Source: Coriaria nepalensis | Lineage: Eukaryota; Streptophyta; Magnoliopsida; Cucurbitales; Coriariaceae | DNA: 64,000 nt | NCBI GenBank assembly: GCA_027186245.1 | Contig: CP114483.1 | Location: 10,994,220 to 11,058,219 of the forward strand | Reading direction: 5' to 3' | In this document: one piece after another, positions 51,275 through 63,671 of the stretch | How positions within the stretch are numbered: position 1 is the stretch's first letter | Layout: the number at the start of each line of letters is the position of its first letter | Notes under the pieces: model-generated | Seen by the model: only the letters and a program-made list of their open reading frames with translations | The model's database searches: none | Told to the model about the DNA's origin: nothing | Program-made: the position numbers and the translations under genes

Positions 51275-54200
51275 TGTTTAGCCTTAAAATCATGTCATTG
51301 AGTCTCTTGTAGTCATGAAATCATTCTAAATTAATTCGAACGAATTCTATTTTCGCCCTTCAAACTTGATTTTCTTACATAACTTGCAATTAATCTATTG
51401 AAGACAACAATGCATTCCTTTAGCCTTAAAAGGCATGTCATTCAGTCTTTTCGTGTCTTTAAATTGTTTGAAAGCACGTCGAACCAATTCTATGTTTGCA
51501 TTTAAAACACGACTTTCATGCATAACTTGCAAATGATCTATTGAAGAAAACTATGCATTTTTTTAGCCTTAAAGTCGTATTATTGCGTCTCTTTTGGTCA
51601 TTAAATCATTCAAAATCACTTCGAACGAAATTCGCAGTTTAAACATGACTCCGTGCATAACTTGCCGTTGATCGATTCAAGGCAACAACACATTTTTTTA
51701 GCCTTAAAATCATGTCATTGAGTCTCTTGTAGTCATGAAATCATTCTAAATTAATCCGAACGAATTCTATTTTCGCCCTACAAACATGATTTTCTTACAT
51801 AACTTGCAATTAATCGATTGAAGACAACAATGCATTCCTTTAGCCTTAAAAAGCATGTCATTCAGTCTTTTCATGTCATTAAATTGTTTGGAAGCACGTC
51901 GAACCAATTCTATGTTTCCATTTAAAACACGACTTTCATGCATAACTTGCAAATGATCTATTGAAGAAAACTATGCTTTTTTTTAGCCTTAAAGTCGTAT
52001 TCTTGCGTCTCTTTTAGTCATTAAATCATTCTAAATCACTTCGAATGAAATTCGCAGTTTAAACATGACTTTCGTGCATAAGTTGCCGTTGACAGATTCA
52101 AGGCAACAACGCATTTGTTTAGCCTTAAAATCATGTCATTGAGTCTGTTGTAGTCGTGAAATCATTCTAAATTAATCCGGACGAATTCTATTTTTGCCCT
52201 TCAAACATGATTTCCTTACATAACTTGCAATTAATCTATTGAAGACAACAATGCATTCCTTTAGCCTTAAAAAGCATGTCATTCAGTCTTTTCATGTCAT
52301 TAAATTGTTTGGAAGCACGTCGAACCAATTCTATGTTTCCATTTAAAACACGACTTTCATGCATAACTTGCAAATGATCTATTGAAGAAAACTATGCATT
52401 TTTTTAGCCTTAAAGTCGTATTCTTGCGTCTCTTTTAGTCATTAAATCATTCTAAATCACTTCGAACGAAATTCGCAGTTTAAACATGTCTTTCGTGCAT
52501 AACTTGCCGTTGATCGATTCAAGGCAACAACGCATTTGTTTAGCCTTAAAATCATGTCATTGAGTCTCTTGTAGTCATGAAATAATTCTAAATTAATCCG
52601 AACGAATTCTATTTTCGCCCTCCAAACATGATTTTCTTACATAACTTGCAATTAATCTATTGAAGACAACAATGCATTCCTTTAGCCTTAAAAAGCATGT
52701 CATTCAGTCTTTTCATGTTATTAAATTGTTTGGAAGCACATCGAACCAATTCTATGTTTGCATTTAGAACACGACTTTCATGCATAACTTGCAAATGATC
52801 TATTGAAGAAAACTATGCATTTTTTTAGCCTTAAAGTCATATTATTGCGTCTCTTTTAGTCATTAAATCATTCAAAATCACTCCGTACGAAATTCGCAGT
52901 TTAAACATCGCTTTCATGCATAACTTGCCATTGATTGATTCAAGGCAACAACGGATTTGTTTACCCTTAAAATTATGTCATTGAGTCTATTGTAGTCATG
53001 AAATCATTCTAATTAATCCGAACGAATTCTATTTTCGCGCTTCAAACATGATTTTCTTACATAACTTGTAATTAATCTATTGAAGACAACAATGCATTCC
53101 TTTAGCCTTAAAAAGCATGTCATTCAGTCTTTTCACGTCATTAAATTGTTTGAAAGCACGTCGAACCAATTCTATGTTTGCATTTAAAACACGACTTTCA
53201 TTCATAACTTGCAAATGATCTATTGAAGAAAACTATGCATTTTTTTAGCCTTAAAGTCGTATTATTGCATCTCTTTTGGTCATTAAATCATTCAAAATCA
53301 CTTCGAACGAAATTCGCAGTTTAAACATGACTTTCGTGCATAACTTGCCGTTGATCGATTCAAGGCAACAACGCATTTGTTTAGCCTTAAAATCATGTCA
53401 TTGAGTCTCTTGTAGGCTTGAAATCATTCTAAATTAATCCGAACGAATTCTTTTTTCGCCCTACAAACATGATTTTCTTACATAACTTGCAATTAATCGA
53501 TTGAAGACAACAATGCATTCCTTTAGCCTTAAAAAGCATGTCATTCAGTCTTTTCATGTCATTAAATTGTTTGGAAGCACGTCGAACCAATTCTATGTTT
53601 CCATTTAAAACACGACTTTCATGCATAACTTGCAAATGATCTATTGAAGAAATCTATGCATTTTTTTAGCCTTAAAGTCGTATTCTTGCGTCTCTTTTAG
53701 TCATTAAATCATTCTAAATCACTTCGAACGAAATTCGCAGTTTAAACATGACTTTCGTGCATAACTTGCCGTTGATCGATACAAGGCAACAACGGATTTG
53801 TTTAGCCTTAAAATCATGTCATTGAGTCTCTTGTAGTCATGAAATCATTCTAAATTAATTCGAACGAATTCTATTTTCGCCCTTCAAACTTGATTTTCTT
53901 ACATAACTTGCAATTAATCTATTGAAGACAACAATGCATTCCTTTAGCCTTAAAAGGCATGTCATTCAGTCTTTTCGTGTCTTTAAATTGTTTGAAAGCA
54001 CGTCGAACCAATTCTATGTTTGCATTTAAAACACGACTTTCATGCATAACTTGGAAATGATCTATTGAAGAAAACTATGCATTTTTTTAGCCTTAAAGTC
54101 GTATTATTGCGTCTCTTTTGGTCATTAAATCATTCAAAATCACTTCGAACGAAATTCGCAGTTTAAACATGACTCCGTGCATAACTTGCCGTTGATCGAT

Positions 54201-57200
54201 TCAAGGCAACAACACATTTGTTTAGCCTTAAAATCATGTCATTGAGTCTCTTGTAGTCATGAAATCATTCTAAATTAATCCGAACGAATTCTATTTTCGC
54301 CCTACAAACATGATTTTCTTACATAACTTGCAATTGATCGATTGAAGACAACAATGCATTCCTTTAGCCTTAAAAAGCATGTCATTCAGTCTTTTCATGT
54401 CATTAAATTGTTTGGAAGCACGTCGAACCAATTCTATGTTTCCATTTAAAACACGACTTTCATGCATAACTTGCAAATGATCTATTGAAGAAAACTATGC
54501 TTTTTTTTAGCCTTAAAGTCGTATTCTTGCGTCTCTTTTAGTCATTAAATCATTCTAAATCACTTCGAATGAAATTCGCAGTTTAAACATGACTTTCGTG
54601 CATAAGTTGCCGTTGACAGATTCAAGGCAACAACGCATTTGTTTAGCCTTAAAATCATGTCATTGAGTCTGTTGTAGTCGTGAAATCATTCTAAATTAAT
54701 CCGGACGAATTCTATTTTTGCCCTTCAAACATGATTTCCTTACATAACTTGCAATTAATCTATTGAAGACAACAATGCATTCCTTTAGCCTTAAAAAGCA
54801 TGTCATTCAGTCTTTTCATGTCATTAAATTGTTTGGAAGCACGTCGAACCAATTCTATGTTTCCATTTAAAACACGACTTTCATGCATAACTTGCAAATG
54901 ATCTATTGAAGAAAACTATGCATTTTTTTAGCCTTAAAGTCGTATTCTTGCGTCTCTTTTAGTCATTAAATCATTCTAAATCACTTCGAACGAAATTCGC
55001 AGTTTAAACATGTCTTTCGTGCATAACTTGCCGTTGATCGATTCAAGGCAACAACGCATTTGTTTAGCCTTAAAATCATGTCATTGAGTCTCTTGTAGTC
55101 ATGAAATAATTCTAAATTAATCCGAACGAATTCTATTTTCGCCCTCCAAACATGATTTTCTTACATAACTTGCAATTAATCTATTGAAGACAACAATGCA
55201 TTCCTTTAGCCTTAAAAAGCATGTCATTCAGTCTTTTCATGTTATTAAATTGTTTGGAAGCACATCGAACCAATTCTATGTTTGCATTTAGAACACGACT
55301 TTCATGCATAACTTGCAAATGATCTATTGAAGAAAACTATGCATTTTTTTAGCCTTAAAGTCATATTATTGCGTCTCTTTTAGTCATTAAATCATTCAAA
55401 ATCACTCCGTACGAAATTCGCAGTTTAAACATCGCTTTCATGCATAACTTGCCATTGATTGATTCAAGGCAACAACGGATTTGTTTACCCTTAAAATTAT
55501 GTCATTGAGTCTATTGTAGTCATGAAATCATTCTAATTAATCCGAACGAATTCTATTTTCGCGCTTCAAACATGATTTTCTTACATAACTTGTAATTAAT
55601 CTATTGAAGACAACAATGCATTCCTTTAGCCTTAAAAAGCATGTCATTCAGTCTTTTCACGTCATTAAATTGTTTGAAAGCACGTCGAACCAATTCTATG
55701 TTTGCATTTAAAACACGACTTTCATTCATAACTTGCAAATGATCTATTGAAGAAAACTATGCATTTTTTTAGCCTTAAAGTCGTATTATTGCATCTCTTT
55801 TGGTCATTAAATCATTCAAAATCACTTCGAACGAAATTCGCAGTTTAAACATGACTTTCGTGCATAACTTGCCGTTGATCGATTCAAGGCAACAACGCAT
55901 TTGTTTAGCCTTAAAATCATGTCATTGAGTCTCTTGTAGGCTTGAAATCATTCTAAATTAATCCGAACGAATTCTTTTTTCGCCCTACAAACATGATTTT
56001 CTTACATAACTTGCAATTAATCGATTGAAGACAACAATGCATTCCTTTAGCCTTAAAAAGCATGTCATTCAGTCTTTTCATGTCATTAAATTGTTTGGAA
56101 GCACGTCGAACCAATTCTATGTTTCCATTTAAAACACGACTTTCATGCATAACTTGCAAATGATCTATTGAAGAAATCTATGCATTTTTTTAGCCTTAAA
56201 GTCGTATTCTTGCGTCTCTTTTAGTCATTAAATCATTCTAAATCACTTCGAACGAAATTCGCAGTTTAAACATGACTTTCGTGCATAACTTGCCGTTGAT
56301 CGATACAAGGCAACAACGGATTTGTTTAGCCTTAAAATCATGTCATTGAGTCTCTTGTAGTCATGAAATCATTCTAAATTAATTCGAACGAATTCTATTT
56401 TCGCCCTTCAAACTTGATTTTCTTACATAACTTGCAATTAATCTATTGAAGACAACAATGCATTCCTTTAGCCTTAAAAGGCATGTCATTCAGTCTTTTC
56501 GTGTCTTTAAATTGTTTGAAAGCACGTCGAACCAATTCTATGTTTGCATTTAAAACACGACTTTCATGCATAACTTGCAAATGATCTATTGAAGAAAACT
56601 ATGCATTTTTTTAGCCTTAAAGTCGTATTATTGCGTCTCTTTTGGTCATTAAATCATTCAAAATCACTTCGAACGAAATTCGCAGTTTAAACATGACTCC
56701 GTGCATAACTTGCCGTTGATCGATTCAAGGCAACAACACATTTGTTTAGCCTTAAAATCATGTCATTGAGTCTCTTGTAGTCATGAAATCATTCTAAATT
56801 AATCCGAACGAATTCTATTTTCGCCCTACAAACATGATTTTCTTACATAACTTGCAATTAATCGATTGAAGACAACAATGCATTCCTTTAGCCTTAAAAA
56901 GCATGTCATTCAGTCTTTTCATGTCATTAAATTGTTTGGAAGCACGTCGAACCAATTCTATGTTTCCATTTAAAACACGACTTTCATGCATAACTTGCAA
57001 ATGATCTATTGAAGAAAACTATGCTTTTTTTTAGCCTTAAAGTCGTATTCTTGCGTCTCTTTTAGTCATTAAATCATTCTAAATCACTTCGTACCAAATT
57101 CGCAGTTTAAACATGACTTTCGTGCATAAGTTGCCGTTGACAGATTCAAGGCAACAACGCATTTGTTTAGCCTTAAAATCATGTCATTGAGTCTGTTGTA

Positions 57201-59548
57201 GTCGTGAAATCATTCTAAATTAATCCGGACGAATTCTATTTTTGCCCTTCAAACATGATTTCCTTACATAACTTGCAATTAATCTATTGAAGACAACAAT
57301 GCATTCCTTTAGCCTTAAAAAGCATGTCATTCAGTCTTTTCATGTCATTAAATTGTTTGGAAGCACGTCGAACCAATTCTATGTTTCCATTTAAAACACG
57401 ACTTTCATGCATAACTTGCAAATGATCTATTGAAGAAAACTATGCATTTTTTTAGCCTTAAAGTCGTATTCTTGCGTCTCTTTTAGTCATTAAATCATTC
57501 TAAATCACTTCGAACGAAATTCGCAGTTTAAACATGTCTTTCGTGCATAACTTGCCGTTGATCGATTCAAGGCAACAACGCATTTGTTTAGCCTTAAAAT
57601 CATGTCATTGAGTCTCTTGTAGTCATGAAATAATTCTAAATTAATCCGAACGAATTCTATTTTCGCCCTCCAAACATGATTTTCTTACATAACTTGCAAT
57701 TAATCTATTGAAGACAACAATGCATTCCTTTAGCCTTAAAAAGCATGTCATTCAGTCTTTTCATGTTATTAAATTGTTTGGAAGCACATCGAACCAATTC
57801 TATGTTTGCATTTAGAACACGACTTTCATGCATAACTTGCAAATGATCTATTGAAGAAAACTATGCATTTTTTTAGCCTTAAAGTCATATTATTGTGTCT
57901 CTTTTAGTCATTAAATCATTCAAAATCACTCCGTACGAAATTCGCAGTTTAAACATCGCTTTCATGCATAACTTGCCATTGATTGATTCAAGGCAACAAC
58001 GGATTTGTTTACCCTTAAAATTATGTCATTGAGTCTATTGTAGTCATGAAATCATTCTAATTAATCCGAACGAATTCTATTTTCGCGCTTCAAACATGAT
58101 TTTCTTACATAACTTGTAATTAATCTATTGAAGACAACAATGCATTCCTTTAGCCTTAAAAAGCATGTCATTCAGTCTTTTCACGTCATTAAATTGTTTG
58201 AAAGCACGTCGAACCAATTCTATGTTTGCATTTAAAACACGACTTTCATTCATAACTTGCAAATGATCTATTGAAGAAAACTATGCATTTTTTTAGCCTT
58301 AAAGTCGTATTATTGCATCTCTTTTGGTCATTAAATCATTCAAAATCACTTCGAACGAAATTCGCAGTTTAAACATGACTTTCGTGCATAACTTGCCGTT
58401 GATCGATTCAAGGCAACAACGCATTTGTTTAGCCTTAAAATCATGTCATTGAGTCTCTTGTAGGCTTGAAATCATTCTAAATTAATCCGAACGAATTCTT
58501 TTTTCGCCCTACAAACATGATTTTCTTACATAACTTGCAATTAATCGATTGAAGACAACAATGCATTCCTTTAGCCTTAAAAAGCATGTCATTCAGTCTT
58601 TTCATGTCATTAAATTGTTTGGAAGCACGTCGAACCAATTCTATGTTTCCATTTAAAACACGACTTTCATGCATAACTTGCAAATGATCTATTGAAGAAA
58701 TCTATGCATTTTTTTAGCCTTAAAGTCGTATTCTTGCGTCTCTTTTAGTCATTAAATCATTCTAAATCACTTCGAACGAAATTCGCAGTTTAAACATGAC
58801 TTTCGTGCATAACTTGCCGTTGATCGATACAAGGCAACAACGGATTTGTTTAGCCTTAAAATCATGTCATTGAGTCTCTTGTAGTCATGAAATCATTCTA
58901 AATTAATTCGAACGAATTCTATTTTCGCCCTTCAAACTTGATTTTCTTACATAACTTGCAATTAATCTATTGAAGACAACAATGCATTCCTTTAGCCTTA
59001 AAAGGCATGTCATTCAGTCTTTTCGTGTCTTTAAATTGTTTGAAAGCACGTCGAACCAATTCTATGTTTGCATTTAAAACACGACTTTCATGCATAACTT
59101 GCAAATGATCTATTGAAGAAAACTATGCATTTTTTTAGCCTTAAAGTCGTATTATTGCGTCTCTTTTGGTCATTAAATCATTCAAAATCACTTCGAACGA
59201 AATTCGCAGTTTAAACATGACTCCGTGCATAACTTGCCGTTGATCGATTCAAGGCAACAACACATTTGTTTAGCCTTAAAATCATGTCATTGAGTCTCTT
59301 GTAGTCATGAAATCATTCTAAATTAATCCGAACGAATTCTATTTTCGCCCTACAAACATGATTTTCTTACATAACTTGCAATTAATCGATTGAAGACAAC
59401 AATGCATTCCTTTAGCCTTAAAAAGCATGTCATTCAGTCTTTTCATGTCATTAAATTGTTTGGAAGCACGTCGAACCAATTCTATGTTTCCATTTAAAAC
59501 ACGACTTTCATGCATAACTTGCAAATGATCTATTGAAGAAAACTATGC
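51275..59548. repeat. Block VI: 2524-bp (6-trimer) HOR, about 3.3 copies
   Basis: Copies run approximately 51275-53798, 53799-56322, 56323-58846 and 58847-59548 (partial). The same minus-strand open frames end at 51767, 54291, 56815 and 59339, and at 53429, 55953 and 58477, always exactly 2524 bp apart. Private markers include gactccgtgc (one base short), cataagttgccgttgacag, gtctgttgtagtcgtg, gatttccttac, aaacatcgctttc, tcacgtcatt and tgtaggcttg. Copies differ by few bases, for example attttttta at about 51695 against atttgttta, cttggaaatg at about 54052, cgtaccaaat at about 57091 against cgaatgaaat, and tattgtgtctc at about 57893. Confidence 0.93.
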
Positions 59549-59990
59549 ATTTTTTTTAGCCTTAAAGTCGTATTATTGCGTCTCTTTTAGTCATTAAATC
59601 ATTCAAAATCACTTCGTACCAAATTCGCAGTTTAAACATGACTTTCGTGCATAACTTGCCGTTGATCGATTCAGGGCAACAACGCATTTGTTTAGCCTTA
59701 AAATCATGTCATTGAGTCTCTTGTAGTCATGAAATCATTCTAAATTAATTCGAACGAATTCTATTTTCGCCCTTCAAACATGATTTTCTTACATAACTTG
59801 CAATTAATCTATTGAAGACAACAATGCATTCCTTTAGCCTTAAAAGGCATGTCATTCACTCTTTTCGTGTCTTTAAATTGTTTAAAAGCACGTCGAACCA
59901 ATTCTATGTTTGCATTTAAAACACGACTTTCATGCATAACTTGCAAATGATCTATTGAAGAAAACTATGCATTTTTTTAGCCTTAAAGTC
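59549..59990. repeat. Short segment shared with the 3790-bp HOR
   Basis: At about 59540 the 2524-bp HOR pattern stops and the sequence takes the form seen near 45660 and 49450: an eight-T run before agcc, cgtaccaaattcgc, ttcagggcaac, then aaaaggcatg and ttttcgtgtc. One trimer later it passes into the 1263-bp HOR. This is a mosaic joint between two repeat types. Confidence 0.75.
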
Positions 59991-62830
59991 GTATTATTGC
60001 GTCTCGTTTAGTCATTAAATCATTCAAAATCACTCCGTACGAAATTCGCAGTTTAAACATCACATTCATGCATAACTTGCCATTGATTGATTCAAGGCAA
60101 CAACGGATTTGTTTACCCTTAAAATTATGTCATTGAGTCTATTGTAGTCATGAAATCATTCTAATTAATCCGAACGAATTCTATTTTCGCGCTTTAAACA
60201 TGATTTTCTTACATAACTTGTAATTAATCTATTGAAGACCACAATGCATTCCTTTAGCCTTAAAAAGCATGTCATTCAGTCTTTTCATGTCATTAAATTG
60301 TTTGAAACCACATCGAACCAATTCTATGTTTGCATTTAGAACACGACTTTCATGCATAACTTGCAAATGATCTATTGAAGAAAACTATGCATTTTTTTTA
60401 GCCTTAAAATCGTATTATTGCGTCTCTTTTAGTCATTAAATCATTCAAAATCACTTCGTACAAAATTCACAGTTTAAACATGACTTTCGTGCATAACTTG
60501 CCGTTGATCGATTCAAGGCAACAACGCATTTGTTTAGCCTTAAAATCATGTCATTGAGTCTCTTGTAGTCATGAAATCATTCTAAATTAATCCGAACGAA
60601 TTCTATTTTCGCCCTACAAACATGATTTTCTTACATAACTTGCAATTAATCGATTGAAGACAACCATGCATTCCTTTAGCCTTAAAAAGCATGTCATTCA
60701 GTCTTTTCATGTCATTAAATTGTTTGGAAGCACGTCGAACCAATTCTATGTTTCCATTTAAAACACGACTTTCATGCATAACTTGCAAATGATCTATTGA
60801 AGAAAACTATGCATTTTTTTATCCTTAAAGTCGTATTGTTGCGTCTCTTTTAGTCATTAAATCATTCTAAATCACTTCGAACGAAATTCGCAGTTTAAAC
60901 ATGTCTTTCGTGCATAACTTGCCGTTGATCGATTCAAGGCAACAACGCATTTGTTTAGCCTTAAAATCATGTCATTGAGTCTCTTGTAGTCATGAAATAA
61001 TTCTAAATTAATCCGAACGAATTCTATTTTCGCCCTCCAAACATGATTTTCTTACATAACTTGCAATTAATCTATTTAAGACAACAATGCATTCCTTTAG
61101 CCTTAAAAAGCATGTCATTCAGTCTTTTCATGTTATTAAATTGTTTGGAAGCACATCGAACCAATTCTATGTTTGCATTTAGAACACGACTTTCATGCAT
61201 AACTTGCAAATGATCTATTGAAGAAAACTATGCATTTTTTTAGCCTTAAAGTCATATTATTGCGTCTCGTTTAGTCATTAAATCATTCAAAATCACTCCG
61301 TACGAAATTCGCAGTTTAAACATCACATTCATGCATAACTTGCCATTGATTGATTCAAGGCAACAACGGATTTGTTTACCCTTAAAATTATGTCATTGAG
61401 TCTATTGTAGTCATGAAATCATTCTAATTAATCCGAACGAATTCTATTTTCGCGCTTTAAACATGATTTTCTTACATAACTTGTAATTAATCTATTGAAG
61501 ACAACAATGCATTCCTTTAGCCTTAAAAAGCATGTCATTCAGTCTTTTCATGTCATTAAATTGTTTGAAACCACATCGAACCAATTCTATGTTTGCATTT
61601 AGAACACGACTTTCATGCATAACTTGCAAATGATCTATTGAAGAAAACTATGCATTTTTTTTAGCCTTAAAATCGTATTATTGCGTCTCTTTTAGTCATT
61701 AAATCATTCAAAATCACTTCGTACAAAATTCACAGTTTAAACATGACTTTCGTGCATAACTTGCCGTTGATCGATTCAAGGCAACAACGCATTTGTTTAG
61801 CCTTAAAATCATGTCATTGAGTCTCTTGTAGTCATGAAATCATTCTAAATTAATCCGAACGAATTCTATTTTCGCCCTACAAACATGATTTTCTTACATA
61901 ACTTGCAATTAATCGATTGAAGACAACCATGCATTCCTTTAGCCTTAAAAAGCATGTCATTCAGTCTTTTCATGTCATTAAATTGTTTGGAAGCACGTCG
62001 AACCAATTCTATGTTTCCATTTAAAACACGACTTTCATGCATAACTTGCAAATGATCTATTGAAGAAAACTATGCATTTTTTTATCCTTAAAGTCGTATT
62101 CTTGCGTCTCTTTTAGTCATTAAATCATTCTAAATCACTTCGAACGAAATTCGCAGTTTAAACATGTCTTTCGTGCATAACTTGCCGTTGATCGATTCAA
62201 GGCAACAACGCATTTGTTTAGCCTTAAAATCATGTCATTGAGTCTCTTGTAGTCATGAAATAATTCTAAATTAATCCGAACGAATTCTATTTTCGCCCTC
62301 CAAACATGATTTTCTTACATAACTTGCAATTAATCTATTTAAGACAACAATGCATTCCTTTAGCCTTAAAAAGCATGTCATTCAGTCTTTTCATGTTATT
62401 AAATTGTTTGGAAGCACATCGAACCAATTCTATGTTTGCATTTAGAACACGACTTTCATGCATAACTTGCAAATGATCTATTGAAGAAAACTATGCATTT
62501 TTTTAGCCTTAAAGTCATATTATTGCGTCTCGTTTAGTCATTAAATCATTCAAAATCACTCCGTACGAAATTCGCAGTTTAAACATCACATTCATGCATA
62601 ACTTGCCATTGATTGATTCAAGGCAACAACGGATTTGTTTACCCGTAAAATTATGTCATTGAGTCTATTGTAGTTATGAAATCATTCTAATTAATCCGAA
62701 CGAATTCTATTTTCGCGCTTTAAACATGATTTTCTTACATAACTTGTAATTAATCTATTGAAGACCACAATGCATTCCTTTAGCCTTAAAAAGCATGTCA
62801 TTCAGTCTTTTCATGTCATTAAATTGTTTG
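59991..62830. repeat. Block VII: 1263-bp (3-trimer) HOR, about 2.25 copies
   Basis: The marker gtctcgttta occurs at 60001, 61264 and 62527, exactly 1263 bp apart. Other one-per-copy markers are aaacatcacattcatg, gcgctttaaacatg, cgtacaaaattcac, gacaaccatg and tttttatccttaaag. Small differences separate copies, for example gaccacaatg (60238 and 62764) against gacaacaatg (about 61500), and attgttgcg (about 60836) against attcttgcg (about 62099). Confidence 0.92.
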
Positions 62831-63671
62831 ACAGCACATCGAACGAATTCTATGTTTGCATCGAAAACACGACTTTCATGCATAACTTGCAACTGATCTA
62901 TTGAAGAAAACAATGCATTTTTTTAGCCTTAAAGTCATATTATTGCGTCTCTTTTAGTCATTAAATCATTCAAAATCACTTCGTACGAAATTCGCAGTTT
63001 AAACATGACTTTCGTGCATAACTTGCCGTTGATCGATTCAAGGCAACAACGCATTTGTTTAGCCTTAAAATCATGTCATTGAGTCTCTTGTAGTCATGAA
63101 ATCATTCTAAATTAATCCGAACGAATTCTATTTTCGCCCTCCAAACATGATTTTCTTACATAACTTGCAATTAATCTATTGAAGACAACAATGCATTCCT
63201 TTAGCCTTAAAAAGCATGTCATTCAGTCTTTTCATGTTATTAAATTGTTTGGAAGCACATCGAACCAATTCTATGTTTGCATTTAGAACACGACTTTCAT
63301 GCATAACTTGCAAATGATCTATTGAAGAAAACTATGCATATTTTTAGCCTTAAAGTCATATTATTGCGTCTCTTTTAGACATTAAATCATTCAAAATCAC
63401 TCCTTACGAAATTCGCAGTTTAAACATTACTTTCATGCATAACTTCCCGTTGATTGATTCAAGGCAACAACGGATTTGTTTACCCTCAAAATTATGTCAT
63501 TGAGTCTATTGTAGTCATGAAATCATTCTAATTAATCCGAACGAATTCTATTTTCGCGCTTCAAACATGATTTTCTTACATAACTTGTAATTAATCTATT
63601 GAAGACCACAATGCATTCCTTTAGCCTTAAAAAGCATGTCATTCAGTCTTTTCATGTCATTAAATTGTTTG
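62831..63671. repeat. Two trimers after the 1263-bp HOR
   Basis: The A monomer at about 62838 starts cgaacgaattctatg (a C-like G that makes an extra EcoRI site) and reads tttgcatcgaaaacacg, a form I saw only here. The following trimer (agcac at 63252) has ctccttacg with aaacattac in B, as near 45300 and 49090 in block V, and a unique cttcccgttg. No non-repeat sequence is present. Confidence 0.75.

Noticed and set aside
62838..62980. Second A/C hybrid monomer, because A starts cgaacgaattctatg
   Set aside because: Only one C-like base is present, the rest is A-type including gaagaaaac and the T run, and the 421-bp phase is kept. A point change explains it.
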